Shown in pieces: positions 35,173-46,634 of a stretch of DNA of 64,000 nt. The notes under the pieces are model-generated. The model was not told the origin of the DNA. It ran no database searches and was given only the letters and a program-made list of their open reading frames with translations. The translations under genes and the position numbers were made by a program. Each line of letters begins with the position of its first letter. Positions within the stretch are counted from its first letter, which is position 1. This DNA comes from Metaphire vulgaris (Eukaryota > Annelida > Clitellata > Crassiclitellata > Megascolecidae): contig CM030851.1 in assembly GCA_018105865.1 (NCBI GenBank), forward strand, positions 2,495,868 through 2,559,867, read 5' to 3'.

Positions 35173-38100
35173 ATGGAGACGGCGTTGTTCCAAGTTCTTC
35201 TGTGTTTCATCTTCCAGATCACTAATTCTGACGCAGGTACGATTCCAGTTGAATGTTTAAGCTGTCAATGTAGTTGGGCAATCTCACATTATCTTTCATC
35301 ATCGTCATCTTCTCGCGTAGCCAGCGGAGGGCCGTTGCATATAGCCCCGGAACCGTGGCCACGGAGGATAGCATGACGCCACAGCGTGGTGGGAGAAGCG
35401 TTGTTGCTGTCCCGGCGAAGTTGGTCGATCCGTCGGGTCCTTGGGCGACCACCGGAGCGTCTCCATGAAGGATCGGGACGATGACCAGATGACACGTCAA
35501 GATGGGTGCTAGGGATCCGATGAGCCGGGGCGTCCTCGTCGAGGCGGGCGATGTGACCGAACGGAAGGCCGGTCGGCCTTTGATTAATTGATAGCATGGC
35601 AGATCGGGTACAGTATAGGCCTACGGTTGACCTCATCGCCGACTGAGTCTGCACGACACCGTCCCGGAGAGGGATTTTGGGTGGCATCCGTTATGTGCGC
35701 TCCACTAGGGCAACTAGCCAGCGTCCACTAGGGCAACTAGCCAGCGTCCACTAGGGCAACTAGCCAGCGTTCACTAGGACAACTAGCCAGCGTTCACTAG
35801 GGCAACTAGCCAGCGTCCACTAGGGCAACTAGCCAGCGTCCACTAGGGCAACTAGCCAGCGGAGGGTTCGGTCGTGCGAGATCAGGGGCATTAACCCTGG
35901 CGCTGCTTAAGTTAATATTCATGGTCTCTGAGGCAATGACCCTATAGTTGATTCGTCTCCTTTGGTCGGGAGGAGGCGAGGAGCGCAGTATAGTGCAGGC
36001 CTGGCCCTGAGGTTTGTTCTGGGATGCCCTGTACTGATAAATCCAACGCCGTTGAGAAACAGGGGTTCCTTTTCCGCCGTAGAAGTTAGTCTAAGCTGCT
36101 GCCCTGTGTCTGGTCTCTGGTGGTGGTCTTTAGCCGACCAGCTTCCACCAATATACTCAATCCTCTAGGTTTCCACGGACACTGGCTGATCGTTTCCAGT
36201 CTCTCCACGAGGAGGCGACCGCCCAGAGACCATTAGTTAGGCACTGACTGATTCGTCATCTGATATGCTAGGAAGTACTATCTAAATTACTTTTCATAGA
36301 TAGCAGAAGAGGGGCAAATGATAACAAAGGCGCTGTACACCTTGAGGATAGAAACTGTTTGAAAAATAAAATTCGCTCTTGTTTATCTGAGACAATATTA
36401 TTTATTAAACGAAGCTCACTCAATTAACTCTCTGACTCTATTATTTAAGGAATCATTTCCTCCAGCGGACTGCAACGATTGTATCCATTGCAAACATATA
36501 CATTTCGATGGACGTTAGACGAGACAATTGTAAGTTACAATATCAGCAATCAAACAACAGGTTCACCGGCACCGCTGAGAGGCCGTACAAGTTACAGCGC
36601 AGAGGACAGCGCGATCAGTCTCACCATCTCCGACATTCAATTGTGGGACGCTGGAAATTACTCTCTACTTGTCACAACTGATAAGTCTACATACGTTGAC
36701 GCCACCGCTTGTCTCTTCGTATATGGTATGGAAATAACTAGAAGTCTCATTTAGAGTCCCCTCATTTGATGACAAATGTGAAATTAACAAAACGTTTCAA
36801 TTTACAAATCTTGTAGCTAATTTTTATCACTGTCTGGCCGCTATTTTGCATGTGCAGTAGAAATACGAAATAATAATGGATAAATATACAGGCTGTAGGT
36901 ACCATGCTAATGAAAATAGCTACATCATTATAATTGCTGGAACTAAAACGAGCTTGCAAGAACTTAATGTAATGCTATGATGATTTAACGATCATATTTC
37001 ACGCAACTTTATGGTAAATGGTAGCAACTGGAAAAATCACACATTTTTATATTGAGGCAAATTCTTACAGGCCCCATCTATGGGTCAGTGATACTCAGCT
37101 TTGGAAGAAAGGCAGCGACTGAGGGAGACACCGTCGAACTCGCGTGTATTCTGACGTCCACCTCGTTACCTGCGTCTTATAGACCGGATATCTATTATGC
37201 CTGGGGCAATTCAACGTACGGGCAATTCAAGAATATATCCAGCGGTACTGCTATGCTTTCCAATGGAGATTTGGTTCCTGGATACACAATTAAGAACAAC
37301 GGCAGAACACTTCTTATCAGCTCAGTTCGATATCCGGACGATGACAGTATTGACTGCTATGGATTAGAAGGCCTCGCTTATGGATGGCGCCCTTTTACAT
37401 ATTATTTCCAATTGAAATGTGAGTCGAGTGGTTTTTTTATTTCTCAAAATATTAAACGTACAGATCAAGGCTGAAAATTCTAAAGTAGGTGGTAATGTGC
37501 ATTAGGCCTATCTACAAGGCGTGCTAATGTTGCAGTGAGTAGAAAACGCAAAGATTCCAACAAATACACTCTGTAAAGTTACATAAAAATTAGATGGAAA
37601 TAAAAGAGCATTAATTCATCATGAGATCACAACCATCGTTTACTTCCTTTGTTCATTTTCTATTAATCTATCCGTTCCTTAATATGGCGTCTTAATATGA
37701 CGTCCGTTCTCAACTACTCGTTCATTTTCAATTTAAATTGTATTTGATCTCAGTGTTCATTCTAGCCACCTTGGCATTGGAGGAGTTTGAAAAGTTTGGG
37801 GGTGGGAGAAGGTTTGTCTTCCAAAAACCTTGACAAGCAAAAAAAGTTCATCGCCGTATTTTTTTACTGCCAACGCCGTATTTTTTTAACTTTCCCGGAT
37901 GTGGTGACAAGCAAAAAAGGTCGCCAGAACCTTCTTATATTTCTTATCCTTCTCAAAATGCTCTGACAAGCAAAAAACATGGTCATCCTTATATTTTTCC
38001 CCTCTCCAAAAGAAATAACCCCCCTTCGTCAAACTTTTGGGGGAAATTTCCATTCCCCAATGCAACATATAGAAATGTTTGGGGGAAATTTGTAAACTTT

Positions 38101-41100
38101 GGGGGGGATTCCCCCCAGAGAAGGCCTAGAATAAACACTGTTTGATCGTTGTCATCAATCCTATTCAACGTATGGGGTCTATCGACGCATAAGACATTAC
38201 ATGAGAATTAATCGAATCTAGTGAGTCTAATAAGGAATCATCCCTCCGTGAGAACGAGTCATCTTTCTATATCACGTATTTAATTCTAGACTATAAAAAT
38301 GATGATTGTTTTATATAATTATATATAATATACGTTTTTGACCTCTGTTACTGCTCTCTCGAGGGACTCATCAAAAAAGATGCTAGACATTCATATCTAC
38401 ACGTGTTCATGTTTCTTAGAATTAATTCAAATGAAATATATTTTGATCATTAATGCATTACCATATAGAGTATAGACTATGTCAACGCTTTTTCAGATCG
38501 ACCTTACATATCCAGTTCTAATCCAGCAAGCAAGAAATTCGCCGCCGTCTTTGGCACTACGGTCGACTTGTCACTCCGCGTTCAGGCCAATCCATCAATC
38601 TTATCGTTTACCGACTGGACGTTTGTCAATTCAACTGGAATGGCACAAGATCTTCCACCTGAATCAGTGGCATATTATAGCGTCTATTCTCCTAGTCTTC
38701 GATTTAATTTCACTTCAGCTGGATTCTATGGAAGCTATTCAATCACATTCACTAACGCTATCGATTCAACAACGACAACATTTCAAGTTCTCCCACAAGG
38801 TAAAAGGACTTCAAAAGTGAATTTAAGCAGAATCGTTGAACTGAATAAGCAGCCATATGCAGTGGCGGCTCCACCGGGGGGCTAGAGGGCCCGTGCCCCC
38901 TATTGAGTGCCTGCCCCCCAGTGCCCCCCAGTTGGGACCCTATATTTAATGCTATATACATTAAACAACAAATGGTTGGCCCCCATGATTAGAAGTTGCC
39001 ACCCCAACGGCCCCCCCACTTGCCAAATCCTAGAGCCGCCACTGGCCATATGCAGAACAGAATGAACCACAATCAAATTAATTTAGACTTAAATGAACGG
39101 AATCGATGATCTTGAGAAATTATGCAGTACAACGAGTAAATTAAGGTCAGAATTAACGCGGGATGGGATTTCGCATTGAAGAGGAGTGATCAAAAGAAAA
39201 GAGAAAGACGATAAATTGTTAGTTAGGCCTATACGAAGTGGTGTTGGTAGGCCTAATGAATTCCAGAGCTTTGGGCCGCACACTGAGAAACAACTAGTGC
39301 CAATGACTGTGCGAGAATAAGGAACAGCAAATGAAGGTCCTGCCGTATATTAAGCTCCTAAGCTCTGGGTGCAGAGATAAGAGCACACAACGGAGATTAT
39401 GCTCATTCGGATACCTTTAAAAATGTGGACGGGTGCCCTGGCAGCTATATAAAAAAATTAACAGACCTCGCCATGCTAGTCGCGAGATTCACGCAGAAAT
39501 ATAGAGATAATTCTATCTAATGGAATGAAGGTGTCGATTATCTGCATATAGTCTACAAATTTCGTCCAAAATTTAAGATCTGAATCAAGTGTTGCCCTTG
39601 ATTTTGGGCGGCTGGGGGTCCGTCCTGAGTATTAGCGTAGCCATGACAACCTATCGGCATAGGGGTGGCATTCTGGCCGATAACCGGATAAAGTCTCATC
39701 GATTGAGAGGAGGGGGATTTCTGATTGCCGATATGCTGTCATATAGTCTGAAAATGCCTCAAATTTTAACATAATCTAACTCTAAATCTTTCGACTGGGG
39801 CTTCATTCCAGACCCTGTTGCGGGAGCATGAGACTCTTCTCAAGCCCTTCAATCATAGCTAGAAATGTAGGTCTACAGAAGCCTTGATGTCTCTATTTCT
39901 GAATCCTGGCTACGCCTGCACTTTTATTACTTGGAAATTCTTCATTAGGCATTGTTGTGCACCAAAAGAAGGTCTTCAGCTTTAATTTAAAGCTAAGCCA
40001 GTAAATTAGGGGTTTCAATATTTTTCATAATTTTCATCTTCTTTGTAAGAAGGATATACCGGTGTGGTTTCAGTTATTGATTATTTGTCAGTTACAGTTA
40101 CAGTTAAAGTTGTTGAAATTATTTTCCAGTTATAGTTACAGTTAAAGTTATTGTCGTTTTTCAGTGACAGTTTCAGTTACAGTTAATTATTTTTCAGTTA
40201 TTTTCAGTTAATCGCTATTGAACACGTTAACGAACTGTTGATGTTCTTTCTTAATAAGCAATAACTATTCTCTCTAATTAATTGAAAAATCTATTTATAT
40301 GTCCATATTTTCACATGCATGTAGAGATGGCCACGGATCCATTTTTAGAACCCAACCCAACCCGACCTATCAAATTTCCAACCCAACCCAACATAACTGC
40401 CTAATTTTCTGACCCGACCCGACCCAACCCGACCCATAAATGTAAGAAACGTGATTGAAATGCACGAGTAATGCCATCGGTGAGTTCTAGAATATCGCGA
40501 TATAAGGATCTACCCTTCACCCATTTTATCACAGGAGACCAGAACATACATTAATAGCATTGTTAATAAATTATCTCGACGGTTTCTAGTCTTGACCGAA
40601 TACATGACCAAGTTTATCTGATCTTAGTTGTGAAGTAAGGTATGTGTCAGGCTGTCAGCACGGCACAAGCACACCCCCATCCCCGGCGCTGGGAAGAGGA
40701 GGTTCTTATGCAATTTATGGCGTGTGCGGGGAATGAACATTCTCCCTCTGGATATAATCCCCTCGGACATTAACCCCCCTGTTACGCCCGATAAAATTAC
40801 ACCCTCGGACATAATCCCCCCTTTGTCTACTCAATGGACTTTGGCGAAATCTACTGGCGCTGAAAGAGAATCAGTTTCGCTATCACTGTTGAAATGTTCT
40901 CAACTGAAATTACCTTTAAATCAAAGTTTAAATCGTTTCTACTCACCGGTCTTTGAAGGTTTCACCTAGTCAGTGCTCCTCATGTGTTTCCTATAAATCC
41001 GACGCTATGAAATTGGCTTTGGACACCTAATTCGTTTTTAGCATTCTAGACTAATATACCAACGTTTCCCAACCCAACCCACCATAACTGCCTAAATTTT

Positions 41101-43264
41101 TGACCCAACCGAACCCAAGTGTTAGCCCAACCCATGGCCATCTCTGCATTCATGTCCATCAAAACATGACGTAAATAATTTAGGAAGATCGAGAGTTTCA
41201 ATGTGTTTGATCGAAGATATGTGGCGTGTGACTTTTTAAGTTTGTCATTTTTCTGTTATTTTAAAGATTTGAATTATTTATTTTTCAGTTAAAGTTACAG
41301 TTAATTAAGGGTATTTTTCAGCTATAGTTATAGTTACAGTTAACTGATTTGTTATTTGTCAGTTAACTGATGTTTCATTTACAGTTACAGTCAGGAATGT
41401 AAAGCCAAGATTTTAGGATTGGGGGGCTGAAGTCCAAGATTCACTCCATCCCTTCCTTTTGTGCCTGCAACCAGTGGCGGCTCTAGGATTTGGCAAGTGG
41501 GGGGCCGTTGGGGTGGCAACTTCTAATCATGGGGGCCAACCATTTGTTGTTTAATGTATGTAGCATTAAGTATAGGGTCCCAACTGGGGGAGGGGCCACT
41601 GGGGGGGCCGGGCTCTCATTAGGGGAGGCACGGGCCCCCCTGGCCCCCCCCGGTGGAGCCGCCACTGCCTGCAACGCCATTTTGGGATTGAATTCATCTG
41701 GGGGCTAGATTCAGGCTTGGGGGCTTGACCATGCCGAGTGTAGGACATTCTCCCATGGACACTATCACCGGACATTATTCCCCGGATATAAAAGTTTAAA
41801 CTGTCATTTTTCTAGCATATTAGTCTAGAATTTTAAAAACGAATTAAATGCCCAAAGCCAATTTCATGGCGCCGGCTTTATAGAAAAATCACGAGGAATA
41901 TTGACTAGAACGAAGAGGTGAAACCTTTAGAGACCGGAGAGTGGAAACTATTTCAATTTTGATTTAGAGAAGATTTCAATTGAGAACATTTCAACAGTGA
42001 TAGCGAAACTAATTCTCTTTCAGCGCCAGTAGATTTCGCCAAAGCCCATTGCGTATAGACAAATGGGGGATTATGTCCGGGAGTGTCATTCATCGGGTAT
42101 ACCAGAAGGGATAATGCCCGGGGGATTTTGTCCAGGGAAGAATGTTCGTCCCCCATGCCTAGCTACTTCCCTTGTTGCAGTTAACTTAAGCCACACTGGG
42201 ATATACTGTAATTATCGCCATTATTATTTATTTCTTTTGTCATTTTTGCCATAGGTCCGCCAGATGCACCGTCTAATCTAGAGCTCGTCTACGTCTCTCA
42301 TTGCGCTGTGATCTTACAATGGAATGTGATGGGGTCGAATACAGTTGCAGGACAACAGATGGTCCACATGCGTTTAAGACTCAGCGACACCAACGCGGAA
42401 GTCCAGACTCGTAGCATCCCCTTTTACGGCGAAGACTTCAATGTAAGGTACTCGAATACATTCACTGATAACATTCAACCGCTGACCAACTACATCGTAA
42501 GCGTCTGGTCAGTGAATAGTTTCGGATCAAGTGAAGTCGTTGAAATGAAAGTCAGAACCAGAAGTCAACCGAAGCTCAGCGTATCACCTCAGATGATCTC
42601 AATCAACGGAACTCAAGCGATCATAAACTTCACGGTTGAATTGGGAGAGAACGCAGAAAATATAACCTCTGTTTACGCTCTGTGTTGCTCTGCGGTTTCA
42701 GGCTGGTGCAATTCGAACACCACCAAATACACTTACAATCAGATTGTAGTGAATAACATTCCAAATGGAACTGACTACTACATCGATGTAACTGTAAACA
42801 GTGGCCTTTATAATAAGTACAGCTACTACTCTAATACAGTGAAGGGCGTTAAAGTGTCAAGGACTCGAAATTTGCCTCCAATCGAAAGCGAAGATAAACA
42901 TGAAGATAAGATAAACGAAGATAAGATAAGCGAAGATAAGCAGCCTCTTTTCGTTGCCGTCATCGTATTGGCCTGTCTGCTGGGAGTCGCTGTTGTCGCT
43001 TTAATCGTAATTTTGATTGTCTACCTCGTGAAAACATCAAAACAATGCCGACAACCTGCCAACCATTCCAAGGTAAACTATAGCTTTAGAGAGTTAAGCT
43101 TCAGACTCGATCCTCTTCATCTGCTACTCATATAGAATCTCGAACAAAATTAGAATCAAACTCTTTGCTTGACATTGTTTCCATAAATATTTGAAAAATG
43201 ATTGACTAAAAGACAGAAAATGCACGGTCGAAAAATTAAATCTGACATTTCTAGTCAATATTCA

Positions 43265-43319
<55 letters not shown>

Positions 43320-43752
43320 GGCCTATCTCTAAGGTATTCCAGCCAATGATACTGTTAGCCATCATCTGATTTGAAGAAGTTTCGACGCATTTAATAACAA
43401 CTTTCATTTTAAGACACTTTTTCAGCAATCAAAGAATTGTTCGAATTTGTGAATGTTTTATTAACCCCTTAACCGTATATTTAATTAACTGTAACTCAAT
43501 GTAAAATGGACGAATATATCCGGTATCCCCAGTTAAGAGGTTAACGATGGCTTGATGAATATAAATTTCTACAGAATGTCTCTTGGTTGAATAATTCCGA
43601 ACGAAGAAGACAGCATTAAATTTTAATATTTCTACCGTTTACAGCTTCCTGCCGTCGCTTCTTTGAACATGACAAGAGCCAAAGGGAAGGACGAAAGACC
43701 TCCGTCAAATGATGCCAATGTCTATGAACCAGGGGACGTGATCCAACCGTAA
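35173..43752 (+). CDS. Gene A: Ig-Ig-Ig-FN3-FN3 transmembrane receptor
   Basis: Six exons, 35173-35236, 36450-36725, 37071-37418, 38497-38799, 42255-43072 and 43645-43752, predict 638 residues. The introns are phase 1 except the last (phase 0). Residues 1-21 are a signal peptide. Ig1 (22-113) has Trp and WDAGNYSLLV, with Leu where Cys is expected. Ig2 (114-229) keeps a Cys pair (LACIL, DCYG). Ig3 (230-330) is Ig-like without cysteines (GFYGSYSITFTNA). One exon holds two FN3-like domains, an acidic stalk (SEDKHEDKINEDKISEDK), a TM helix (VVALIVILIVYLV) and basic residues. The tail exon of 35 residues contains ERPPSNDANVYEPGDV. Many N-glycosylation sequons suggest a cell-surface role. It is a paralogue of genes B and C. 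I infer a recognition or adhesion function; no orthologue is named. Confidence 0.85.
35289..35690 (-). mobile_element. LINE ORF2 C-terminal fragment in intron 1 of gene A
   Basis: The minus-strand frame contains a common LINE ending: LPFGHIARLDEDAPAHR, then DPSWRRSGGRPRTRRIDQLR, then SPTTLWRHAILRGH. Its 3' end runs into a GATGATGA tail at about 35295. 5'-truncated. Confidence 0.75.
35702..35862. repeat. 23-bp minisatellite
   Basis: Seven copies of CCACTAGGGCAACTAGCCAGCGT lie in intron 1 of gene A, adjoining the LINE fragment. Units are contiguous, without unique spacers. Confidence 0.95.
37751..38140. mobile_element. hAT-type MITE, CAGTGTTCATTCTAG ends, in intron of gene A
   Basis: Ends CAGTGTTCATTCTAG and CTAGAATAAACACTG. 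Flanks TTTGATCT and TTTGATCG (7 of 8). Internal TGACAAGCAAAAAAGGTC words recur in several elements of the window. Confidence 0.85.
38860..39044. mobile_element. hAT MITE, CAGTGGCGGCTC family, intact copy
   Basis: Perfect 12-bp ends CAGTGGCGGCTC and GAGCCGCCACTG, and a perfect 8-bp duplication GCCATATG. 185 bp. It lies in the intron after the third Ig exon of gene A. Confidence 0.95.
40060..41393. mobile_element. Second CAGTTACAGTTA-type hAT copy, carrying a nested element
   Basis: Collinear with 18056-18628 but interrupted at CATGCATG by 40322-41146. The right terminus is eroded. Confidence 0.7.
40322..41146. mobile_element. Nested hAT-type element with AGAGATGGCCA ends
   Basis: Ends TAGAGATGGCCA and TGGCCATCTCTG, flanked by CATGCATG and CATTCATG (7 of 8). 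The sister copy at 18.3 kb reads straight through this point (CATATGCATGTCCATC), an empty site. Its core (about 40720-40970) is a further repeat shared with 28375-28530 and, inverted, with 41960-42130. Subterminal arrays of AACCCAACCCGACC. Confidence 0.8.
41472..41667. mobile_element. hAT MITE, CAGTGGCGGCTC family, reverse orientation
   Basis: Ends CAGTGGCGGCTC and GAGCCGCCACTG, with a perfect duplication CCTGCAAC. In the large intron of gene A. Confidence 0.95.
43267..43318. repeat. (ATT)n microsatellite in the last intron of gene A
   Basis: About 17 ATT units. Confidence 0.95.
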
Positions 43753-43815
43753 AGTCAAAGTGCTCGCGATTGCTTCATTGATTTTGGGAAATGATTTCAA
43801 TAAGAAACCCTTTTT

Positions 43816-43821
43816 AATAAA
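43816..43821 (+). terminator. Probable polyadenylation signal of gene A
   Basis: AATAAA lies 64 bases after the stop codon. A (TTG)n run follows at 43942-43984. Confidence 0.55.
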
Positions 43822-44579
43822 CTGGATCACGTGACGTTTTAAGTGCCAAAGTCTGACACAGAAGCACCTAACGAATTGTCACCAAAAGGACGGGTGGATT
43901 ATTGTAGAAGAATACAATCTGTTACATTATATTATTGATTTATTATTGTTGTTGTTGTTGTTGTTGTTGATGCTGTTGTTGCTGCGATTGATAGAACTGC
44001 ATCTATTTTTACAGATTTTGAACAACCACCGTTGTTCCAACATTTGTTCCAAATGTAGACTGCTTGAATTATTTATGTTTTCCGCTTTCTTTCATAATTC
44101 ATAATTATGTAATTAATCAGTGATTAATCGAATCCTCAGAGACTTAATAATTAACCTAATGAATGCGCTATGTCGTTTCATAACATTGATTCACTAACAT
44201 TGATTCACTAACATTGATTCACTAACATTAACTGTCCTAATGATTGATGAATGATTCATTCTGTTAATATGTTGTGTCAATTCACTAACAGTCAGTGGCG
44301 TAGCGTGGGCGGGGCTAGAGGGGCGGTTACCCCGGAAGTAAATTCTTGGTGGACACAAAATTTCAAGCGCCAAAAATAAGTAATAATATACAGTAAATTA
44401 ATAATAGCCAACCCTGCCTTTCTCAAAAGAGGTAGAAATGAATCTGCTGTGTAGGAATCGACTGCAATGTTTAATAGTTTAAATTTCATTTGACTGTTTC
44501 CTTCAAAGCAAATGGGCCCTATCGCATAGCATATTAGCCTAAGATAGTTGAAAATGTCCTAGCCCTAAGTGTAGCCAGA

Positions 44580-45920
44580 ACCTTGGAAAGCGTTATTCTG
44601 CCTCTTTTATTATGTGTGACAATTATAGGGGCATAACCTTGAGTCCAGTAGTGTCTAAGATTTTTGAGCATGTATTACTGGGGAAATTTGGGGGTTTTTT
44701 GGGGAGCTCTGACCTGCAGTTTGGGTTCAAAACTGGGGTAGGATGCTCAGATGCCTTATACACATTGAGGGGGTAATAAGTTATCTCAATAGAAATTCAT
44801 GCACAGCTGTCATTTCTGCTCTTGACATTTCGGAAAGCTTTTGACAAAATTAGTCACTATGGGCTGTTTTTGAAGCTGATACAAAGGAAAACCCCTTGGT
44901 ATTTCATTGAAGTTTTACTCAACTGGTATTCCAAATGTAATGTTATGGTTAGATGGGGTAATGCCTTATCAGAATCTTTTACTGTAGTGGCTGGGGTACG
45001 ACAAGGAGGGTTCTTTCGCCTTTGCTATTTGCTGTTTATATTGATGATGTAATTTTAAAGTTGCAAAATTCTGGATATGGCTGCTATATCAATGATTTGT
45101 TTGTTGGATGTTTATTGTATGCTGATGATATCTTATTGGTGTCACACTCTATATCCGGCATGCAGCACATGCTGGATATTTGCACCAATGACTTTGTGGA
45201 TTTGGATTTGAAATTTAATGTGAAGAAATCTATGGTGATGAGGGTTGGGACACGTTGCAATATCGCATGTGCTGTATTGGTCCTGGATGGTGTTGCCTTG
45301 CCATTTGTGGAGAAATTAGGTATCTCGGGGTGACACTTAAAAGGGCAGGCACTTCGGGTTATCTATTTCAGAAGCTAAATTAAAATTTTTCCGCACGTTT
45401 AATTGCTTTGTATAGTCGCAGCAGAGCTGCCGCTTCAGAATTAATATGCGTTAACCTGGTAAAGAGCTATTGTCTACCTATTGTATTGTATGGTATGGAA
45501 GCCACATTTCCAAACAAAAGTATTCTTAATGCTCTTGACAGACTGATTCGAGTAGTTGTGTGCAAAATTTTTAAAACATGTGAGGCAGATAATGTCGAGT
45601 ATATCAGAGTCCTGACGGGTTTGGATAGTATGCATGCTATTGTAGGAAAGCGACAAGCATCCTTTGTTAATAGATATGAGAAGAAGCCACTGTACTTTGC
45701 TCAGTGCATTACTAGAATTTGTCTGAGGGCAGAGGCTGTACTGTGTAAAGTTTGTTCTTAGTTTTTATTTTTTTTATTAGGTTTATTTTATTATTATTAT
45801 TTTATTATTATTATTATTATTTAGTTTTGTTCAGTTGATTTGTGTTTTCCTTGGTTGTGTACTACTGGTTGTGTACTACTTTTTATGCTGTGCTTGTCAC
45901 GAATAAAGATGATTATTTAT
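44580..45920 (+). mobile_element. CR1/Jockey-like LINE, 5'-truncated pseudogene
   Basis: Broken frames encode reverse transcriptase motifs in order: CDNYRGITLSPV, FRKAFDKISHYGLF, VVAGVRQGG, the catalytic YADDILLVS, then a C-terminal part (YCLPIVLYGMEA). At least three frame breaks and a missing N-terminus show it is dead. The 3' end is AATAAAGATGATTATT, typical of CR1-like elements. It lies between genes A and B. Confidence 0.85.
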
Positions 45921-45982
45921 AAGTGCTTGTGCCGTTAAGGAATCTTGGGTTCGACTTTGTACCCTTGCGTGTCTATACATGA

Positions 45983-46169
45983 GGCTGGGGACCGGCCATT
46001 GTCTTGAGAATTTTCTATGATAGGTCCCTTTTCCTCGCCGGGCCCCTCTACTTTAGTGTTATTGTCCGTATTATTTTTAAATATAGGTATTCATCATGGG
46101 CCCGGGTCCCTCCCCCCAGACCGCCGGGCCCCTGTGCACTTGCCCCTTGGCCCTCTCTCGACGGCCCTG
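45983..46169. mobile_element. Decayed relative of the CAGGGCC hAT MITE
   Basis: The right end CTCTCGACGGCCCTG and inner GCCGGGCCCC blocks match 23813-24038 in reverse. The left end is degraded and no duplication is seen. Confidence 0.55.
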
Positions 46170-46484
46170 ATCAAACTATAGATCCAGGCACTGTAGGTCT
46201 ATGCCACATGTGTTCCTACAGTCGGTTGGTTTGAAAGCTCCCGCGAGCCCGCGACGCTTGGCAGATGATTGCGTCTTGACCGGTAGAATATGTCTCTATC
46301 TACATCTAATAATACTCAAAATTGTATAGAATAATTCTGCGCCGCGTGAGAAACTCCTTAAACAGAATTGTCATCATTTCAAGTCAACTGTTCGGCGAAA
46401 TTCTAACGGCGATTGGAGTGGTTGGCTGTTCATGACCTCAATATCGCTCCATCTGTAAAAAAGAAATAGTTCTATCAGTAACAG

Positions 46485-46493
46485 TAGCAGCAG

Positions 46494-46527
<34 letters not shown>

Positions 46528-46540
46528 AACAACAACAATG

Positions 46541-46603
<63 letters not shown>

Positions 46604-46625
46604 TAATAATAATAATAATAATATA
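46485..46625. repeat. (CAG/AAC/ACT/AAT)n compound microsatellite
   Basis: Serial trinucleotide runs. The CAGCAGCAACAACAA part is also present in the duplicated block at 59620-59650. Confidence 0.9.
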
Positions 46626-46634
46626 CCTAGTATA

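Noticed and set aside
35702..35862. CRISPR-like direct repeats
   Set aside because: Units of 23 bp are contiguous without unique spacers, in an animal intron. It is a minisatellite. The same applies to 49195-49368.
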